In this document: positions 17,336 through 27,177 of the stretch, in pieces
Position numbering within the stretch: position 1 is the stretch's first letter
Layout: every line of letters starts with the position of its first letter
The notes under the pieces: model-generated
What the model was told of the DNA's origin: nothing
Database searches by the model: none
Seen by the model: only the letters and a program-made list of their open reading frames with translations
Position numbers and translations under genes: made by a program
Assembly: GCF_000526695.1 (NCBI RefSeq)
Contig: NZ_JAGO01000011.1
Location: 124,001-188,000, forward strand
Direction of reading: 5' to 3'
From: Carnimonas nigrificans ATCC BAA-78
GTDB lineage: Bacteria; Pseudomonadota; Gammaproteobacteria; Pseudomonadales; Halomonadaceae
Length of the DNA: 64,000 nt

Positions 17336-18160
17336 ATGTCTGCAATTCCCACTATTCGTTTAAGTGATGGTCAACACATTCCTCAGTTCGGTCTGGGCGT
17401 TTGGCAAACGCCAGCGGAGGAGACCGAGAAAGTGGTTGGCACCGCGCTTGAGCTGGGCTATCGCCACATTGATACGGCAGCGATTTACGGTAATGAAGAG
17501 GGCGTTGGCCGTGCCATTGCCAATTCCGGTATCTCGCGTGATGAGCTGTTTATTACCACCAAGCTATGGAATGAAGAGCAGGGGTACGACTCTACTCTCA
17601 AGGCATTCGATACCAGCCTTGAGAAGCTCGGCCTCGATTACGTCAATCTGTATCTGATTCACTGGCCGCTGCCTGGCAAAGACAAATTCCTGGATACGTG
17701 GAAGGCTTTCGAGAAGCTGAAAAGCGATGGACGTATTCGCTCCATTGGCGTCTCCAACTTCCGTGAACAGGATCTTGAGCGGCTGTTTAATGAAGCCAAC
17801 GAGCGCCCGGTCATCAACCAGATTGAGCTGCATCCGCTGCTACAGCAGAAAGCGTTGCGGGAATTTCACCAGCAGCACGATGTTGTGACGGAAGCCTGGA
17901 GTCCGCTGGCACAAGGCGGCGAATTGCTCGGCAACGACAAGCTGAAGGCTATTGCCGAAGCGCATGGCAAAAGCCCCGCCCAGGTGATTCTGCGCTGGCA
18001 CATTGAGCTGGGTAACGTGATCTTCCCCAAATCGGTGACGCCGTCGCGCATCAAGGAGAATGCCGATATTTTCGACTTCACGCTGACTCAGGACGACATG
18101 GCTACCATCGCGACACTTGATGAAGGCAAGCGCCTTGGCCCTGACCCTGCGGATGGCTAA
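17336..18160 (+). CDS. Aldo/keto reductase, 2,5-diketo-D-gluconate reductase (DkgA)-like
   Basis: A 274-residue NADPH-dependent aldo/keto reductase. The tetrad is visible as Asp in YRHIDTAAIYGNE, Tyr in the same stretch, Lys in ITTKLWNEEQG and His in LIHWPLP; KSVTPSRIKEN is the cofactor-binding loop. The best match is the AKR5/DkgA group, which reduces diketogluconate, methylglyoxal and other small carbonyls. The ATG at 17336 follows GAGGAG; the frame is open upstream, but those codons do not resemble the family. Confidence 0.88.
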   Translation: MSAIPTIRLSDGQHIPQFGLGVWQTPAEETEKVVGTALELGYRHIDTAAIYGNEEGVGRAIANSGISRDELFITTKLWNEEQGYDSTLKAFDTSLEKLGLDYVNLYLIHWPLPGKDKFLDTWKAFEKLKSDGRIRSIGVSNFREQDLERLFNEANERPVINQIELHPLLQQKALREFHQQHDVVTEAWSPLAQGGELLGNDKLKAIAEAHGKSPAQVILRWHIELGNVIFPKSVTPSRIKENADIFDFTLTQDDMATIATLDEGKRLGPDPADG

Positions 18161-18202
18161 GTGCGATGAGATGGCTGCCGAGTGCAGCCTCTCTTGAGCA
18201 GA

Positions 18203-18230
18203 AGGCACGCCAGAGATTGGCGTGCTTTTT
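18203..18230 (+). terminator. Terminator after the aldo/keto reductase gene
   Basis: GCACGCC (18205-18211) pairs with GGCGTGC (18219-18225), followed by five T residues. Confidence 0.8.
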
Positions 18231-18263
18231 AATGATCTCCGGCCTGGCTTCCTACTGAAGTGC

Positions 18264-18289
18264 CGACGGCCCGCAGAAGCGGGCCGTCG
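18264..18289. terminator. GC-rich hairpin between convergent genes
   Basis: CGACGGCCCGC (18264-18274) and GCGGGCCGTCG (18279-18289) form an 11-bp stem with an AGAA loop. No U-run follows on either strand. It sits just beyond the DUF883 gene's stop, so it probably marks that transcript's 3' end. Confidence 0.5.
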
Positions 18290-18311
18290 ATAGTGCGGGG
18301 CAGGGAAGCTG

Positions 18312-18605
18312 CTATTTGCGCCCCAGCAGATAACCAAGAGCGATGCCGGTCAGGGTACCCGCAGCGACATAGGCCCAGGGGTTTTCACGGGCGCTGTCGT
18401 CGATGCGTCTGGCGCTATCGCAGGTTAGCTCGCGGGCACGACGTGAGCCATCTTCAAAGTATTCAGAAGCGCGCTGGGTCTGCTGGCGAGCCTGCTGCCT
18501 GAAGTCATTAAGATGCTGAAGACCGTGACGGCGGCCCTCTTCCAGCCTCGCTCTAACGCGTCTTTCCTGCTCGCGTCGGTCGCGTGAAGAAAATAATCCA
18601 AACAT
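18312..18605 (-). CDS. DUF883 family (ElaB/YqjD-like) membrane-anchored protein
   Basis: A 97-residue protein: an amphipathic, charged, mostly helical region (residues 5-70, Arg/Glu/Gln-rich) followed by the conserved C-terminal segment ENPWAYVAAGTLTGIALGYLLGR, a glycine-rich tail-anchor helix. Relatives in E. coli (YqjD, ElaB) associate with ribosomes and the inner membrane in stationary phase. AAGGAGAACGCC precedes the ATG. A cysteine in the helix (LTCDSARR) is unusual for the family. Confidence 0.88.
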   Translation of the reverse strand: MFGLFSSRDRREQERRVRARLEEGRRHGLQHLNDFRQQARQQTQRASEYFEDGSRRARELTCDSARRIDDSARENPWAYVAAGTLTGIALGYLLGRK

Positions 18606-18812
18606 GGCGTTCTCCTTGGCTCTCGGCCACAGTATGTCATGGTGGCAATTACGTTACGCTAGACTCTGTTGGTAATGCCCTTGCCTTGCAGAGCGCGGCG
18701 GCTATTGGGTAGCAGCCTTGCAGCTGTACGCTGCCAGCCTAACGCTATCAGAGGGCAGGCGCTACCGAACGATGTATGCACGGTATTTAATGTCAACGCT
18801 GAGAGTGAGAAT

Positions 18813-19310
18813 ATGTCATCGGCGCGCGAATGGGTACAAATGATTGATGCATCTGGCGCGCCTTGCGGGGCGACGACACGGGCGCGGATGCGTAAACTGC
18901 GATTGTGGCACCTTACCAGTCAGGTATTTGTGCGCAATTCTGCGGGATTGTTGTGCGTACAACGGCGTACCCAGTGCAAGGATGTCTTTCCCGGTGCCTA
19001 TGATCTCGCCGCGGGTGGCGTGGTCGCCGCAGGTGAAACGGTTGCCAGCGGCGCACGTCGTGAAGTGGCGGAGGAGCTGGGCGTAAAAGGCGTGCCGCTG
19101 ACCTTCTGTTTTGAGCAGGTGTATGCCGATGCCGCCATTTGCGCCCGCGCAGGCGTCTTCCTGACGACCTATGACGGGCCGCTTGAATTGCAGGAAAGCG
19201 AAGTGGCTGCGGTCGATTGGCTAGCGCCTCACAAGGCATTGGCCCTGACACCGGTAACCCCGGACAGCCTTGCCGCCTTGCAACGGCTTTTGGACGAAGG
19301 ATGGCTATGA
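18813..19310 (+). CDS. NUDIX hydrolase, YfcD-like
   Basis: A 165-residue NUDIX protein. The NUDIX box is seen as GGVVAAGETVASGARREVAEELG, in which the REVAEE glutamates bind metal. The preceding region (VFVRNSAGLLCVQRRTQCKDVFPGAYD) resembles YfcD and isopentenyl-diphosphate-isomerase-like NUDIX proteins, whose substrates are unknown. Start at 18813 gives a family-sized protein; GAGAGTGAG lies upstream. It is 13 nt before the glutathione peroxidase gene, so both are likely co-transcribed. Confidence 0.85.
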   Translation: MSSAREWVQMIDASGAPCGATTRARMRKLRLWHLTSQVFVRNSAGLLCVQRRTQCKDVFPGAYDLAAGGVVAAGETVASGARREVAEELGVKGVPLTFCFEQVYADAAICARAGVFLTTYDGPLELQESEVAAVDWLAPHKALALTPVTPDSLAALQRLLDEGWL

Positions 19311-19323
19311 AGGAGCGTAACAG

Positions 19324-19818
19324 GTGACTTTGCTAGATCATTCGTGCAAGACGCTGGATGGTGCGCCGTTCAACCTTCAGGCGCTCAAGGGGCAGGTGCT
19401 GCTGATCGTCAATGTAGCCAGCCGCTGCGGTTTTACGCCTCAATTGAAGGAGCTGGAGGCGCTTTACCAGCATTACCGTCATCAGGGGCTGGTAGTGTTA
19501 GCATTTCCGTGCAATCAGTTTGGGCATCAGGCGCCAGAAGAAGGTGAGGCTTTCGCGGAGGCTTGTTCGGTATACCGCTTGAGTTTCCCGCTCCTTGAGA
19601 AGGTCAAGGTCAATGGCAGTGATGCCCATCCGTTGTTCAAACAATTGAAGAGAGAAGCGCCGGGGCTGCTGCGCTCTGCTGCCATCAAATGGAATTTCAC
19701 CAAGTTTCTGGTGAACCGCCATGGCCAGGTGATAGAGCGTTTTGGCCCGCGCGTTCGTCCGATGGCCATTAGACATGCCATCGAGCAGGTATTGGATAGT
19801 GAGGTGCCGGCGCATTAG
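19324..19818 (+). CDS. Glutathione peroxidase family thiol peroxidase (BtuE-like)
   Basis: A 164-residue peroxidase with cysteine in place of selenocysteine. The catalytic tetrad is C35 (ASRCGFTPQ), Q65 (FPCNQFG), W123 and N124 (KWNFTKFL); C81 is in the position of the resolving cysteine, suggesting thioredoxin or glutathione as reductant. It removes hydrogen peroxide and lipid peroxides. The start is GTG at 19324 after AAGGAG. Its length matches the bacterial family (about 160-180). Confidence 0.92.
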   Translation: MTLLDHSCKTLDGAPFNLQALKGQVLLIVNVASRCGFTPQLKELEALYQHYRHQGLVVLAFPCNQFGHQAPEEGEAFAEACSVYRLSFPLLEKVKVNGSDAHPLFKQLKREAPGLLRSAAIKWNFTKFLVNRHGQVIERFGPRVRPMAIRHAIEQVLDSEVPAH

Positions 19819-19918
19819 TCAGCGTCTGGCGATATACATATTGGAGCTTTATCCGTTTGCCCTGATCAGGCGGTAAATGGTTGGGTTGATGAGCTTGATC
19901 AAAAACAGTGAGGTCCCC

Positions 19919-22435
19919 ATGGTAGCAGCACCTTCCTTCCCTCAGCGCAAGCGCCGAGGTCTTATTCCTCTTCTGATGACGTGGTTAGCGCTTCTGCTGG
20001 CACTTCTGCTGGTATGTGGTGGCGCGCGCGCAGCCGATGACACGTCCACTGCCTCTGCCCAGGACAGGCAAAGCTATCAGGCGTTGGCAGATGCGCTGGA
20101 TAACCCCGATACACGAGAACGCCTGGTGGCGCATCTTCGTGACATGGGCGAAGGCGCTGACGGTAGCGCCGCTGCCGATCAGGCATCGGGCGCTGCTGCC
20201 AGCGATGAAGAGAATGAGCCGTGGTCTGGAGGGGTGGTGGATGCTACCCAGCACTTTGGCGACAGCCTGGTAGCCGAGCTTAAAGAAGCCGGCAACCGTC
20301 TCAAGGCGCTGTCACAGGGTGAAGGGCTGCATAACGTGAGCGTTCAAGAGTGGCTCAATGCGTTACTCCACCTGTTTGTAGTGCTGGCGGTATCGCTGGT
20401 TGCCATTGCGCTGCTGCGCAGGCTTGGCGCAGTGCTCTACCGGCGCGTCAATCAGTGGGCGTTCGATCAGGTGAAACCGTACGAGGATGACTCTCATCTT
20501 GAGCAGCGTCAGCGTCGTAATTTCTCCGCATTGAGTGCGCTTTATGGTCGTGTCGGGGCCATTGTCGGCACGCTGATTATTGATCTGCTTATCGTGCTGG
20601 TATCGGCCTTCATCGGTTACGGTGTCGGGCTTCTGCTGGCGGGTGATAATCAGGGCATGGTGCGCCTTGTCTCCTCTGTTGCTTCTGCATTCTTTGGTGT
20701 CGAAATCTGCAAGGCGCTGGTGCGTACCCTGTTCTCCAGCCGTTATCCCAGCCTGCGCCTGATTCCCATCGAGGATGAAAGTGCGGCTTACTGGACGAAG
20801 GTACTGTGCCGTTTGGTTGGAACGGTAGGCTATGGGTTGATGGTCCTGGTGCCGCTGATCCGGTTGATGTTTTCTCCGGCAGCGGGGCAGGTGGTCAATC
20901 TGGTCGTGATGCTGGCGGTATACATCTACGCCTTGAAACTGATTATCCAGAACCGCCGCAATGTGACCGAGCACTTCCAGCGCAATGGCAAACGCACCAG
21001 CCCGTCACCCGCCGCACGACTGGCGTGGATGCTGGCGCGTAGCTGGTCCATTCTGGCCATCATCTATTTCACTGTACTGCTGGTCATGTCGCAGCTATCG
21101 CCGGCCACTGCGCTGCCGTTTATTCTGCGGGCTACCCTGCAAACCGGCATTGCCGTACTGGTGGCGCTGTTCCTTTCGGCCCTCGCCATGGCGTTCCTGG
21201 GGCGGCACTATTCGCTGTCGGATAATCTCAGGGCACGTTTGCCGAAGCTTGAGCAACGCCTCAACTCCTATGCACCCATCGCCCTTACGGTCAGCCGCAT
21301 TATCATCGGAATAGCAACACTGGTGGTTATTCTTGATGGCTGGCACCTGATCTCGACCAGCAGCATTATGCACTCCAGCATTGGGCAGACGCTCATCTTC
21401 AACAGCTTGCATGTGTTGGTGGTGCTGTTGATTGCGACTGCGGTATGGGTCATTTTTGCCAGCGTGATCGAGCATCGTCTCACCAGCAACAATAACGATT
21501 TTTCACGCGCGCGTGAGCAAACCCTGCTTACCCTGCTGCGCAATGCCATGCTGATCGTCATTGTGGTAATCACGCTGCTGGTTGTGCTCTCCCAGATCGG
21601 TATCAACATTGGCCCGCTGATTGCCAGTGCCGGTGTGATCGGTTTGGCAGTCAGTTTTGGTGCGCAGAAGCTGGTACAGGACATCATTACCGGTGTGTTC
21701 ATTCAGCTTGAAAATGGCATGAACCAGAACGATGTCGTGGAAGCGGCGGGCGTGTTTGGTACCGTTGAACGCTTGACCATTCGCTCCGTAGGCATTCGTA
21801 CGCTGGATGGTGGTTATCACCTGATCCCGTTCTCGACGGTCACGACGCTGACCAACCATATGCGTGATTTCTCCTACCATCTGGGTGAATACACCATCGG
21901 GCATCGCGAGAATGTGGACGAGGCCATCGAGCGGTTGCGTGATGCGTTCGAGGAGCTGATGACCGATCCGATCCTCTCTCCTGAAGTGACTCGCGAAGAG
22001 TTCTCAATTCCTGGGGTAGTGGGTATTGGTCAGGAAGGCATTAGGATCAGGGTGCTGATCAAAACCACGCCAGGCATGCAGTGGGCAGTGCAGCGCGGTT
22101 ACGATCGTCTGGTGAAAAGCCACTTCGACGCAGCCCGCATCGAAATGCCATACCCGCAGACGGTGCTGCACTTCGCGCAGGATAAAAATGGCGATGCTGC
22201 TCCTATGCGTGTGGTACGTGGTGATAAACCTCAGGTGGCGCATGGCAAGGCTCCGGCACCTGGTCAAACGCCGCGCCATTTCAAACGTTCCGAGTTCAGT
22301 GATGAAGTGCTGGGCAACGAGCATGAAACCGGCGACCAGGGCCAGTCGGAGAAAGGTGAAGAGCCTGAGTCCGAGGAAGAGAACGTTCAGCAGACTGGAG
22401 AAGCTGGTCAAACCAGCACCAAACCAGGTCACTGA
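19919..22435 (+). CDS. Large MscS-family mechanosensitive channel (YbiO-like)
   Basis: A protein of about 838 residues. It has a signal peptide (KRRGLIPLLMTWLALLLALL, cleavage after ARA), a soluble periplasmic stretch to about residue 145, several membrane segments, then the MscS core: a pore helix with GLAVSFGAQKLVQDIITG, and the beta domain (VERLTIRSVGIRTLDGG, LIPFSTVTTLTNH). The C-terminal 90 residues are hydrophilic and very acidic, without known domain. Similar architecture is found in E. coli YbiO, which opens under hypo-osmotic shock. The start at 19919 follows GAGG; an ATG at 19877 would precede the signal peptide by 14 residues. Confidence 0.88.
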   Translation: MVAAPSFPQRKRRGLIPLLMTWLALLLALLLVCGGARAADDTSTASAQDRQSYQALADALDNPDTRERLVAHLRDMGEGADGSAAADQASGAAASDEENEPWSGGVVDATQHFGDSLVAELKEAGNRLKALSQGEGLHNVSVQEWLNALLHLFVVLAVSLVAIALLRRLGAVLYRRVNQWAFDQVKPYEDDSHLEQRQRRNFSALSALYGRVGAIVGTLIIDLLIVLVSAFIGYGVGLLLAGDNQGMVRLVSSVASAFFGVEICKALVRTLFSSRYPSLRLIPIEDESAAYWTKVLCRLVGTVGYGLMVLVPLIRLMFSPAAGQVVNLVVMLAVYIYALKLIIQNRRNVTEHFQRNGKRTSPSPAARLAWMLARSWSILAIIYFTVLLVMSQLSPATALPFILRATLQTGIAVLVALFLSALAMAFLGRHYSLSDNLRARLPKLEQRLNSYAPIALTVSRIIIGIATLVVILDGWHLISTSSIMHSSIGQTLIFNSLHVLVVLLIATAVWVIFASVIEHRLTSNNNDFSRAREQTLLTLLRNAMLIVIVVITLLVVLSQIGINIGPLIASAGVIGLAVSFGAQKLVQDIITGVFIQLENGMNQNDVVEAAGVFGTVERLTIRSVGIRTLDGGYHLIPFSTVTTLTNHMRDFSYHLGEYTIGHRENVDEAIERLRDAFEELMTDPILSPEVTREEFSIPGVVGIGQEGIRIRVLIKTTPGMQWAVQRGYDRLVKSHFDAARIEMPYPQTVLHFAQDKNGDAAPMRVVRGDKPQVAHGKAPAPGQTPRHFKRSEFSDEVLGNEHETGDQGQSEKGEEPESEEENVQQTGEAGQTSTKPGH

Positions 22436-22514
22436 TGCTCTTTACGCCTGATAGTCGCTGCGGGGGAAGATTCCCGTGGCGGTAGGCTGAGAACAGAACT
22501 TGTCTGATCCTTTT

Positions 22515-22529
22515 GGCTGGTTACCAGCC
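22515..22529. promoter_or_regulatory. 15-bp palindrome upstream of fabV
   Basis: GGCTGGT and ACCAGCC flank a single T. It lies about 125 bp before the fabV start. The CTGGT/ACCAG half-sites are like those of FadR, but the spacer is 1 rather than 3 bp, so the regulator is unknown. Confidence 0.4.
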
Positions 22530-22653
22530 TACCCATGTTCTACTGCGCTCAACTGTCTGCTTTCCGTTACATGTTTGCAGAGGCTGGGCGCAATTTTCTT
22601 CTTAAGCGTCAGCGTCTAAAATACGCGCGACGTTCATTATTGAGGTAATACAA

Positions 22654-23859
22654 TTGATCATTCACCCCAAGGTTCGTGGTTTTATCTGCACGACCACTCA
22701 CCCCACTGGCTGTGAGCACAATGTTGCCGAGCAGATCAAGGTCACCCAGCATCAGGGCGTGCGCAACGACGGCCCCAAAAAGGTGCTGGTGATTGGTGCT
22801 TCCAGCGGTTATGGCCTGGCTGCGCGTATTACTGCTGCCTTTGGCTATGGTGCCGATACCCTTGGCGTATTCTTTGAGAAGGCGGGTACTGAAAAACGCG
22901 TGGGTACTGCGGGCTGGTACAACTCTGCGGCATTCGACAAGTTTGCCAAACAGCAGGGCCTTTACAGCAAATCCATCAATGGCGATGCCTTCTCTGACGA
23001 AGCACGCGATCAGGTGATCGAACTCATCCAGAACGAGATGGGCGGCAAGGTTGATCTGGTGATCTACTCGCTGGCATCGCCGGTGCGCAAACTGCCTGAT
23101 ACCGGAGAAGTGAAGCGTTCTGCTCTCAAGCCGATCGGTGAAACCTACACGTCCACCGCCATCGACACGAACAAGGACACTATTATCGAAGCATCGGTTG
23201 AACCGGCAACCGAGCAGGAGATCGAAGACACCGTCACGGTCATGGGCGGCCAGGACTGGGAGCTTTGGATCAATGCGCTCAGCGAGGCTGACGTACTGAG
23301 CAGCGACGCCAAAACCGTGGCGTTCAGCTATATCGGTACGGACATCACCTGGCCGATCTACTGGCATGGAGCGCTGGGCAAGGCCAAGGCGGATCTTGAT
23401 GCCACGGCTGCACGCTTGAACACGCGCATGAGTGCTCAAGGCGGTAGCGCCAATGTGGCGGTGCTGAAATCAGTGGTCACTCAGGCGAGTGCCGCCATTC
23501 CCGTTATGCCGCTGTACCTCTCCATGGTGCAGAAGATCATGGCAGAGAAAGGGCTTGAAGAAGGCCCGATCGAGCAGTTGAACCGTCTGTTCCGCGAGCG
23601 TCTGTATTGTGAAGATGGCAGCGCTGGCGCCACCGACGAGGAAAACCGTTATCGCGTCGATGATTGGGAGCTGCGTGACGACGTTCAGAATGAATGCAAG
23701 GCGCTGTGGCCACAGGTGACAACTGAAAACCTGTTCGATTTGACCGACTACGCAGGCTACAAGCATCAGTTCCTGAAACTGTTCGGCTTCGAGATTGATG
23801 CCGTTGATTACGATCAGGACGTTAATCCTGCGGTCGAATTCGACGTTATCTCGCTTTAA
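22654..23859 (+). CDS. fabV: Trans-2-enoyl-ACP/CoA reductase (NADH), FabV
   Basis: A 401-residue FabV, which reduces the enoyl-ACP double bond in the last step of each fatty-acid elongation cycle. Matches include the N-terminus [20 protein letters not shown], the nucleotide-binding [13 protein letters not shown], and the Tyr-x8-Lys active site in [16 protein letters not shown]. The start is TTG at 22654: the family N-terminus begins exactly there and TGAGGT lies 7 nt upstream. FabV enzymes are typically poorly inhibited by triclosan. The gene stands alone, closed by a strong bidirectional terminator shared with rhlE. Confidence 0.95.
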   Translation: MIIHPKVRGFICTTTHPTGCEHNVAEQIKVTQHQGVRNDGPKKVLVIGASSGYGLAARITAAFGYGADTLGVFFEKAGTEKRVGTAGWYNSAAFDKFAKQQGLYSKSINGDAFSDEARDQVIELIQNEMGGKVDLVIYSLASPVRKLPDTGEVKRSALKPIGETYTSTAIDTNKDTIIEASVEPATEQEIEDTVTVMGGQDWELWINALSEADVLSSDAKTVAFSYIGTDITWPIYWHGALGKAKADLDATAARLNTRMSAQGGSANVAVLKSVVTQASAAIPVMPLYLSMVQKIMAEKGLEEGPIEQLNRLFRERLYCEDGSAGATDEENRYRVDDWELRDDVQNECKALWPQVTTENLFDLTDYAGYKHQFLKLFGFEIDAVDYDQDVNPAVEFDVISL

Positions 23860-23880
23860 TTTCAGCAGTTTAGCCAGTAA

Positions 23881-23918
23881 CCAAAGGCCCGCCGTAATCT
23901 ACGGCGGGCCTTTGGTTT
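23881..23918. terminator. Bidirectional terminator between fabV and rhlE
   Basis: A 16-bp perfect stem (23881-23896 with 23900-23915, core AAAGGCCCGCCGTA) lies between convergent genes; T-rich stretches follow on both sides. Confidence 0.85.
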
Positions 23919-23944
23919 AATACGTGAACAATGTGCGCGATGAA

Positions 23945-25366
23945 TCAGCTTGATTGCGAGTGCTGGCGCGGCTTGCGTGCCGGGCGACGGCGCTTGCGCG
24001 GCTGCTCTTCACGGCGATTGTCACGCTGTGCAGCATCGGCTGACGCCTTTTGTGCACTGTTTCCCGACGACTTGCCGCCAGCGCGCTGGGGGCGGTTGCC
24101 TGATCCATTGCGAGCGCCACCCCGAGTGTTGGAGCGATTGCTGCTATTGGCGTTGCCGCGCTTGCCATTGCCGCGGGGTGCCTGCGGTTGGCGCGGTGGT
24201 TCGCTGTGCTGAAGCTGCGCTTCGATGGCCTTGGCATCGAAATCGCTTGGCGTCAGCACGGTAATGCGGCGCTTGATCAGGCGCTCGATCTGCTTCAGCT
24301 GCTTGTCTTCCTCATTGCACACCAGCGATACCGCTTTGCCTTCCGCGCCCGCGCGTCCGGTGCGGCCAATGCGGTGCACATAGTCGGGTGCTGCCTTGGG
24401 CAATTCAAAGTTGATCACATTGGGAAGCTGCGCAATATCAATCCCACGGGCAGCCACATCGGTAGCGACCAGCACGTTGATGGTGCCGGACTTAAAGCCG
24501 GCCAGCGCTTGCGTACGCGCATTCTGGCTCTTGTTGCCGTGAATGGCGGCCGCACTGATACCCGCGCGTTCAAGGCGTTGAGTCACGCGGTTCGCCATGT
24601 GCTTGGTGGCGGTAAAGACCAGCACCTGGGTCAGCGACTGCTGCTTGATAAGATGGATAAGCAGTGCCGATTTCAGCGGCTTGTCGATTTTGTAGACCGC
24701 TTGCTCAACGGTTTCGGCAGCCGAGTTGCGCGGTGCTACATCAATACTGACGGGATTGTGCAGAATCGACTCGGTGAGGGTACGAATCTCGGCCGAAAAG
24801 GTCGCAGAAAACAGCAGGTTCTGGCGCTTGGCAGGCAGCAGTTTCAAGATGCGCTTGATATCGTGCACGAAGCCCATGTCGAGCATGCGGTCGGCTTCAT
24901 CCAGCACCAGGGTTTCAATGTGATTCAGCGAGACAGCCTTCTGGCTGACCAGATCCAGCAGACGACCAGGGCAGGCCACCAGCACATCAACGCCGCGCTG
25001 CAAGCGTTCGATTTGCGGGTTGATCTTGACGCCACCGAAGACCACATCGCTGCGCAGCCTGGGCGACAGGTGCTCGCTGTAAGCGACGAGCGATTCATGG
25101 ATCTGGGCGGCCAGCTCACGGGTAGGGGTGAGTATCAGTGCCCGTGGTGACTTGCCCTGGCGTTCCGGCGTCAGCGCCAGACGTTGTAGTATGGGCAGCG
25201 CAAAGCCGGCAGTTTTGCCGGTGCCGGTTTGAGCGGCTGCAAGTACATCGCGCCCTTCAAGCGCAACGGGAATCGCCTTGGCCTGAATGGGAGAAGGGGT
25301 GGTATAGCCGGCGTCATCGACTGCGCGCTTGAGGGCGGGCAGTAAGCCGAGAGAAGCAAAGGACAT
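23945..25366 (-). CDS. rhlE: DEAD-box ATP-dependent RNA helicase RhlE
   Basis: A 473-residue DEAD-box helicase. Motifs in order: Q-motif with [11 protein letters not shown], motif [10 protein letters not shown], Ia PTRELA, GG, TPG-equivalent ACPGR, motif [35 protein letters not shown]. The start FASLGL fits RhlE rather than SrmB or DbpA. The last 85 residues are a basic, low-complexity tail rich in Arg, Gly, Asn and Ser, usual for RNA-binding tails. RhlE affects ribosome maturation and RNA turnover. Its leader (25367-25430) contains GCTGCC/GGCAGC, a small possible hairpin. Confidence 0.93.
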   Translation of the reverse strand: MSFASLGLLPALKRAVDDAGYTTPSPIQAKAIPVALEGRDVLAAAQTGTGKTAGFALPILQRLALTPERQGKSPRALILTPTRELAAQIHESLVAYSEHLSPRLRSDVVFGGVKINPQIERLQRGVDVLVACPGRLLDLVSQKAVSLNHIETLVLDEADRMLDMGFVHDIKRILKLLPAKRQNLLFSATFSAEIRTLTESILHNPVSIDVAPRNSAAETVEQAVYKIDKPLKSALLIHLIKQQSLTQVLVFTATKHMANRVTQRLERAGISAAAIHGNKSQNARTQALAGFKSGTINVLVATDVAARGIDIAQLPNVINFELPKAAPDYVHRIGRTGRAGAEGKAVSLVCNEEDKQLKQIERLIKRRITVLTPSDFDAKAIEAQLQHSEPPRQPQAPRGNGKRGNANSSNRSNTRGGARNGSGNRPQRAGGKSSGNSAQKASADAAQRDNRREEQPRKRRRPARKPRQHSQSS

Positions 25367-25633
25367 GTAGAGTCGGTAACCTTGAAGCCCGTGTTAACGG
25401 GAAAATCGTGAAAGCTGCCGGCAAGGGCAGCACTGAATAGTGGGCGGAGTATAGCGCCGCAACCGTTGTGCGATGAGGATGAGTGGGAGTTCGGTGGCTG
25501 GTTGCCTTCAATTTTCCTTCAATCTGTTCCAAAACGGCATTTCCGGCGCACCGCTACAATCAATCCTGCCAGTGTTAATGCGAGCGATTGTATCATAGTC
25601 GCACCATTCATCCGTTCACCTGGGAGTAACGCA

Positions 25634-27064
25634 GTGATCAAGGTAAAGCGTAAGGAAGGATTTATCCTGCGTATTACTCGGGTGTTGCGCGAGCCAACCC
25701 AAGACTCTCTCGATCTCTATCTCTACGTTCCCGATGAATTGGGGCTGAACACCAACGTGGTCGCCGAAGATCTCTTCTATCACTCGGCCATCCACAGTCG
25801 GCGTACCTATTTCAGCGCCGAGCATCAGCTACCGCTGGTGCGCAGTCGCCTTGAAGGACGTGGCCGTCTTGATCCTGAGCGCTACCGACTCAGCATGAGC
25901 CTGTACGCCTTCCAGTTTGTGACCGCCCAGGAGCAATCGGCGCGCGATATTATCGAGCGCTTTCACGATGAAGGCAGCGAAAACGATGCCACTCCCCAGG
26001 AGCTTCTCGAACATATCGAATTGATTGAAAGCATTCTGCGGCGGGTGCGGCGCAATCAGCCGACCGAGGATAACCTGACCCGCTATTTCGCCAATATTGA
26101 TAACTATATCTCGTGGTTTACTCAGCAGGAGATGCTGGCCATTAGTGCGGAACTGCCTGATGAAACCGGCTATCAGCAGGTGCGCCAGAAAATTATGGCG
26201 CTGTGTGAACGCGAGGAGAGCTATCGCACCGAGCGGCAGTACAACTCTGAACGTGCCACCGCAAGCCCCACGCGCATGTCCAATAAAATGCGGCTGCTGC
26301 GGCGCTTGATTGAATTTCCGGTCACGCTCAAGGACAAGCCGAAGGAGCTGGGCGGCGGTGAGCAGCGTGCGGTCAAGGCGCTGGTCACCGGGCTGGTGAT
26401 GATGGTGATCTCTGCGCTGGTGATCGAATTGCACGTCGTGTTCAGCAATGTGACCATCTGGTTTTTGCTGGCCCTGGCGGTGCTCTATGCCGTGCGAGAG
26501 GTCTTCAAGGATGATTTGCGCCAAACCTTATGGCGCTGGCTGCGTAAGGGGCGTCCTAAATGGCGGCGGCGCTACCGTGATCCTGAACGGGGAACTGTGG
26601 TGGGCAGTCAGCGCGAGTGGTTCGATTTCAAGAAATCCAACCGTATGCCTGAAGAGATTCGTCGCGCCCGACGCTCCAATGTCAGCCAGCGCAGCGAAAC
26701 CGTGCTGCATTATCGCAGCCGCGCGCAAATGCTGCCGACCCGCTTTCTGAGTGGTTATCACCAGACTCGTGAAACCTTGACCCTTGATCTTGAGCTGTTG
26801 ACCAGCCTGATGGAGCCGGGCAGTCACCGCATCTTTCTGATCGAAGAAGGGGAAGTCACCAACCGCAAGGTGGAAAAACGCTATCAATTCAACCTGATCG
26901 CACGCAGTCAGCAAGGGGAGCACGACGCTGATATTCAGCGCTGGAAAATCGTTCTGAATCGGTCGCGTATTCTGGATATCGAGGAAATTCCGCTGTTTGA
27001 CGACGACAGCGCACGAGTTGGCGAGAAGAGCCGCAAGGCCAATGAAATGGTCGAGTATCCTTGA
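25634..27064 (+). CDS. Uncharacterised membrane protein with two adjacent membrane segments
   Basis: A 476-residue protein that I do not recognise. The first 245 residues are soluble and charged (YLYVPDELGLNTNVVAEDLFYHSAIHSRR divided over residues 25-55). Two hydrophobic segments lie at about residues 255-295 (KALVTGLVMMVISALVIEL, WFLLALAVLYAV). A very basic linker follows (WLRKGRPKWRRRYRD), then a C-terminal soluble domain of about 160 residues. Topology suggests a hairpin anchor with both ends in the cytoplasm. The start is GTG at 25634 after GGGAG; the frame is open further upstream, but those codons do not look coding. It precedes a glutaredoxin gene by 113 nt. No enzyme motif is visible. 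Confidence 0.8.
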   Translation: MIKVKRKEGFILRITRVLREPTQDSLDLYLYVPDELGLNTNVVAEDLFYHSAIHSRRTYFSAEHQLPLVRSRLEGRGRLDPERYRLSMSLYAFQFVTAQEQSARDIIERFHDEGSENDATPQELLEHIELIESILRRVRRNQPTEDNLTRYFANIDNYISWFTQQEMLAISAELPDETGYQQVRQKIMALCEREESYRTERQYNSERATASPTRMSNKMRLLRRLIEFPVTLKDKPKELGGGEQRAVKALVTGLVMMVISALVIELHVVFSNVTIWFLLALAVLYAVREVFKDDLRQTLWRWLRKGRPKWRRRYRDPERGTVVGSQREWFDFKKSNRMPEEIRRARRSNVSQRSETVLHYRSRAQMLPTRFLSGYHQTRETLTLDLELLTSLMEPGSHRIFLIEEGEVTNRKVEKRYQFNLIARSQQGEHDADIQRWKIVLNRSRILDIEEIPLFDDDSARVGEKSRKANEMVEYP

Positions 27065-27177
27065 AGTTTTCCGGGTCACCCCGATAACGGAAGGAACGTT
27101 TTATTGTCAGCCGTCATCGGTGCGTGTCACTCCGGGGCTGGCAATCAAGGGTACTCAATCATCAAGAGGTTTATGTT

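Noticed and set aside
24188..25150. Long plus-strand open frame (320 codons) opposite rhlE
   Set aside because: Antisense shadow of a helicase with all DEAD-box motifs; no start signal.
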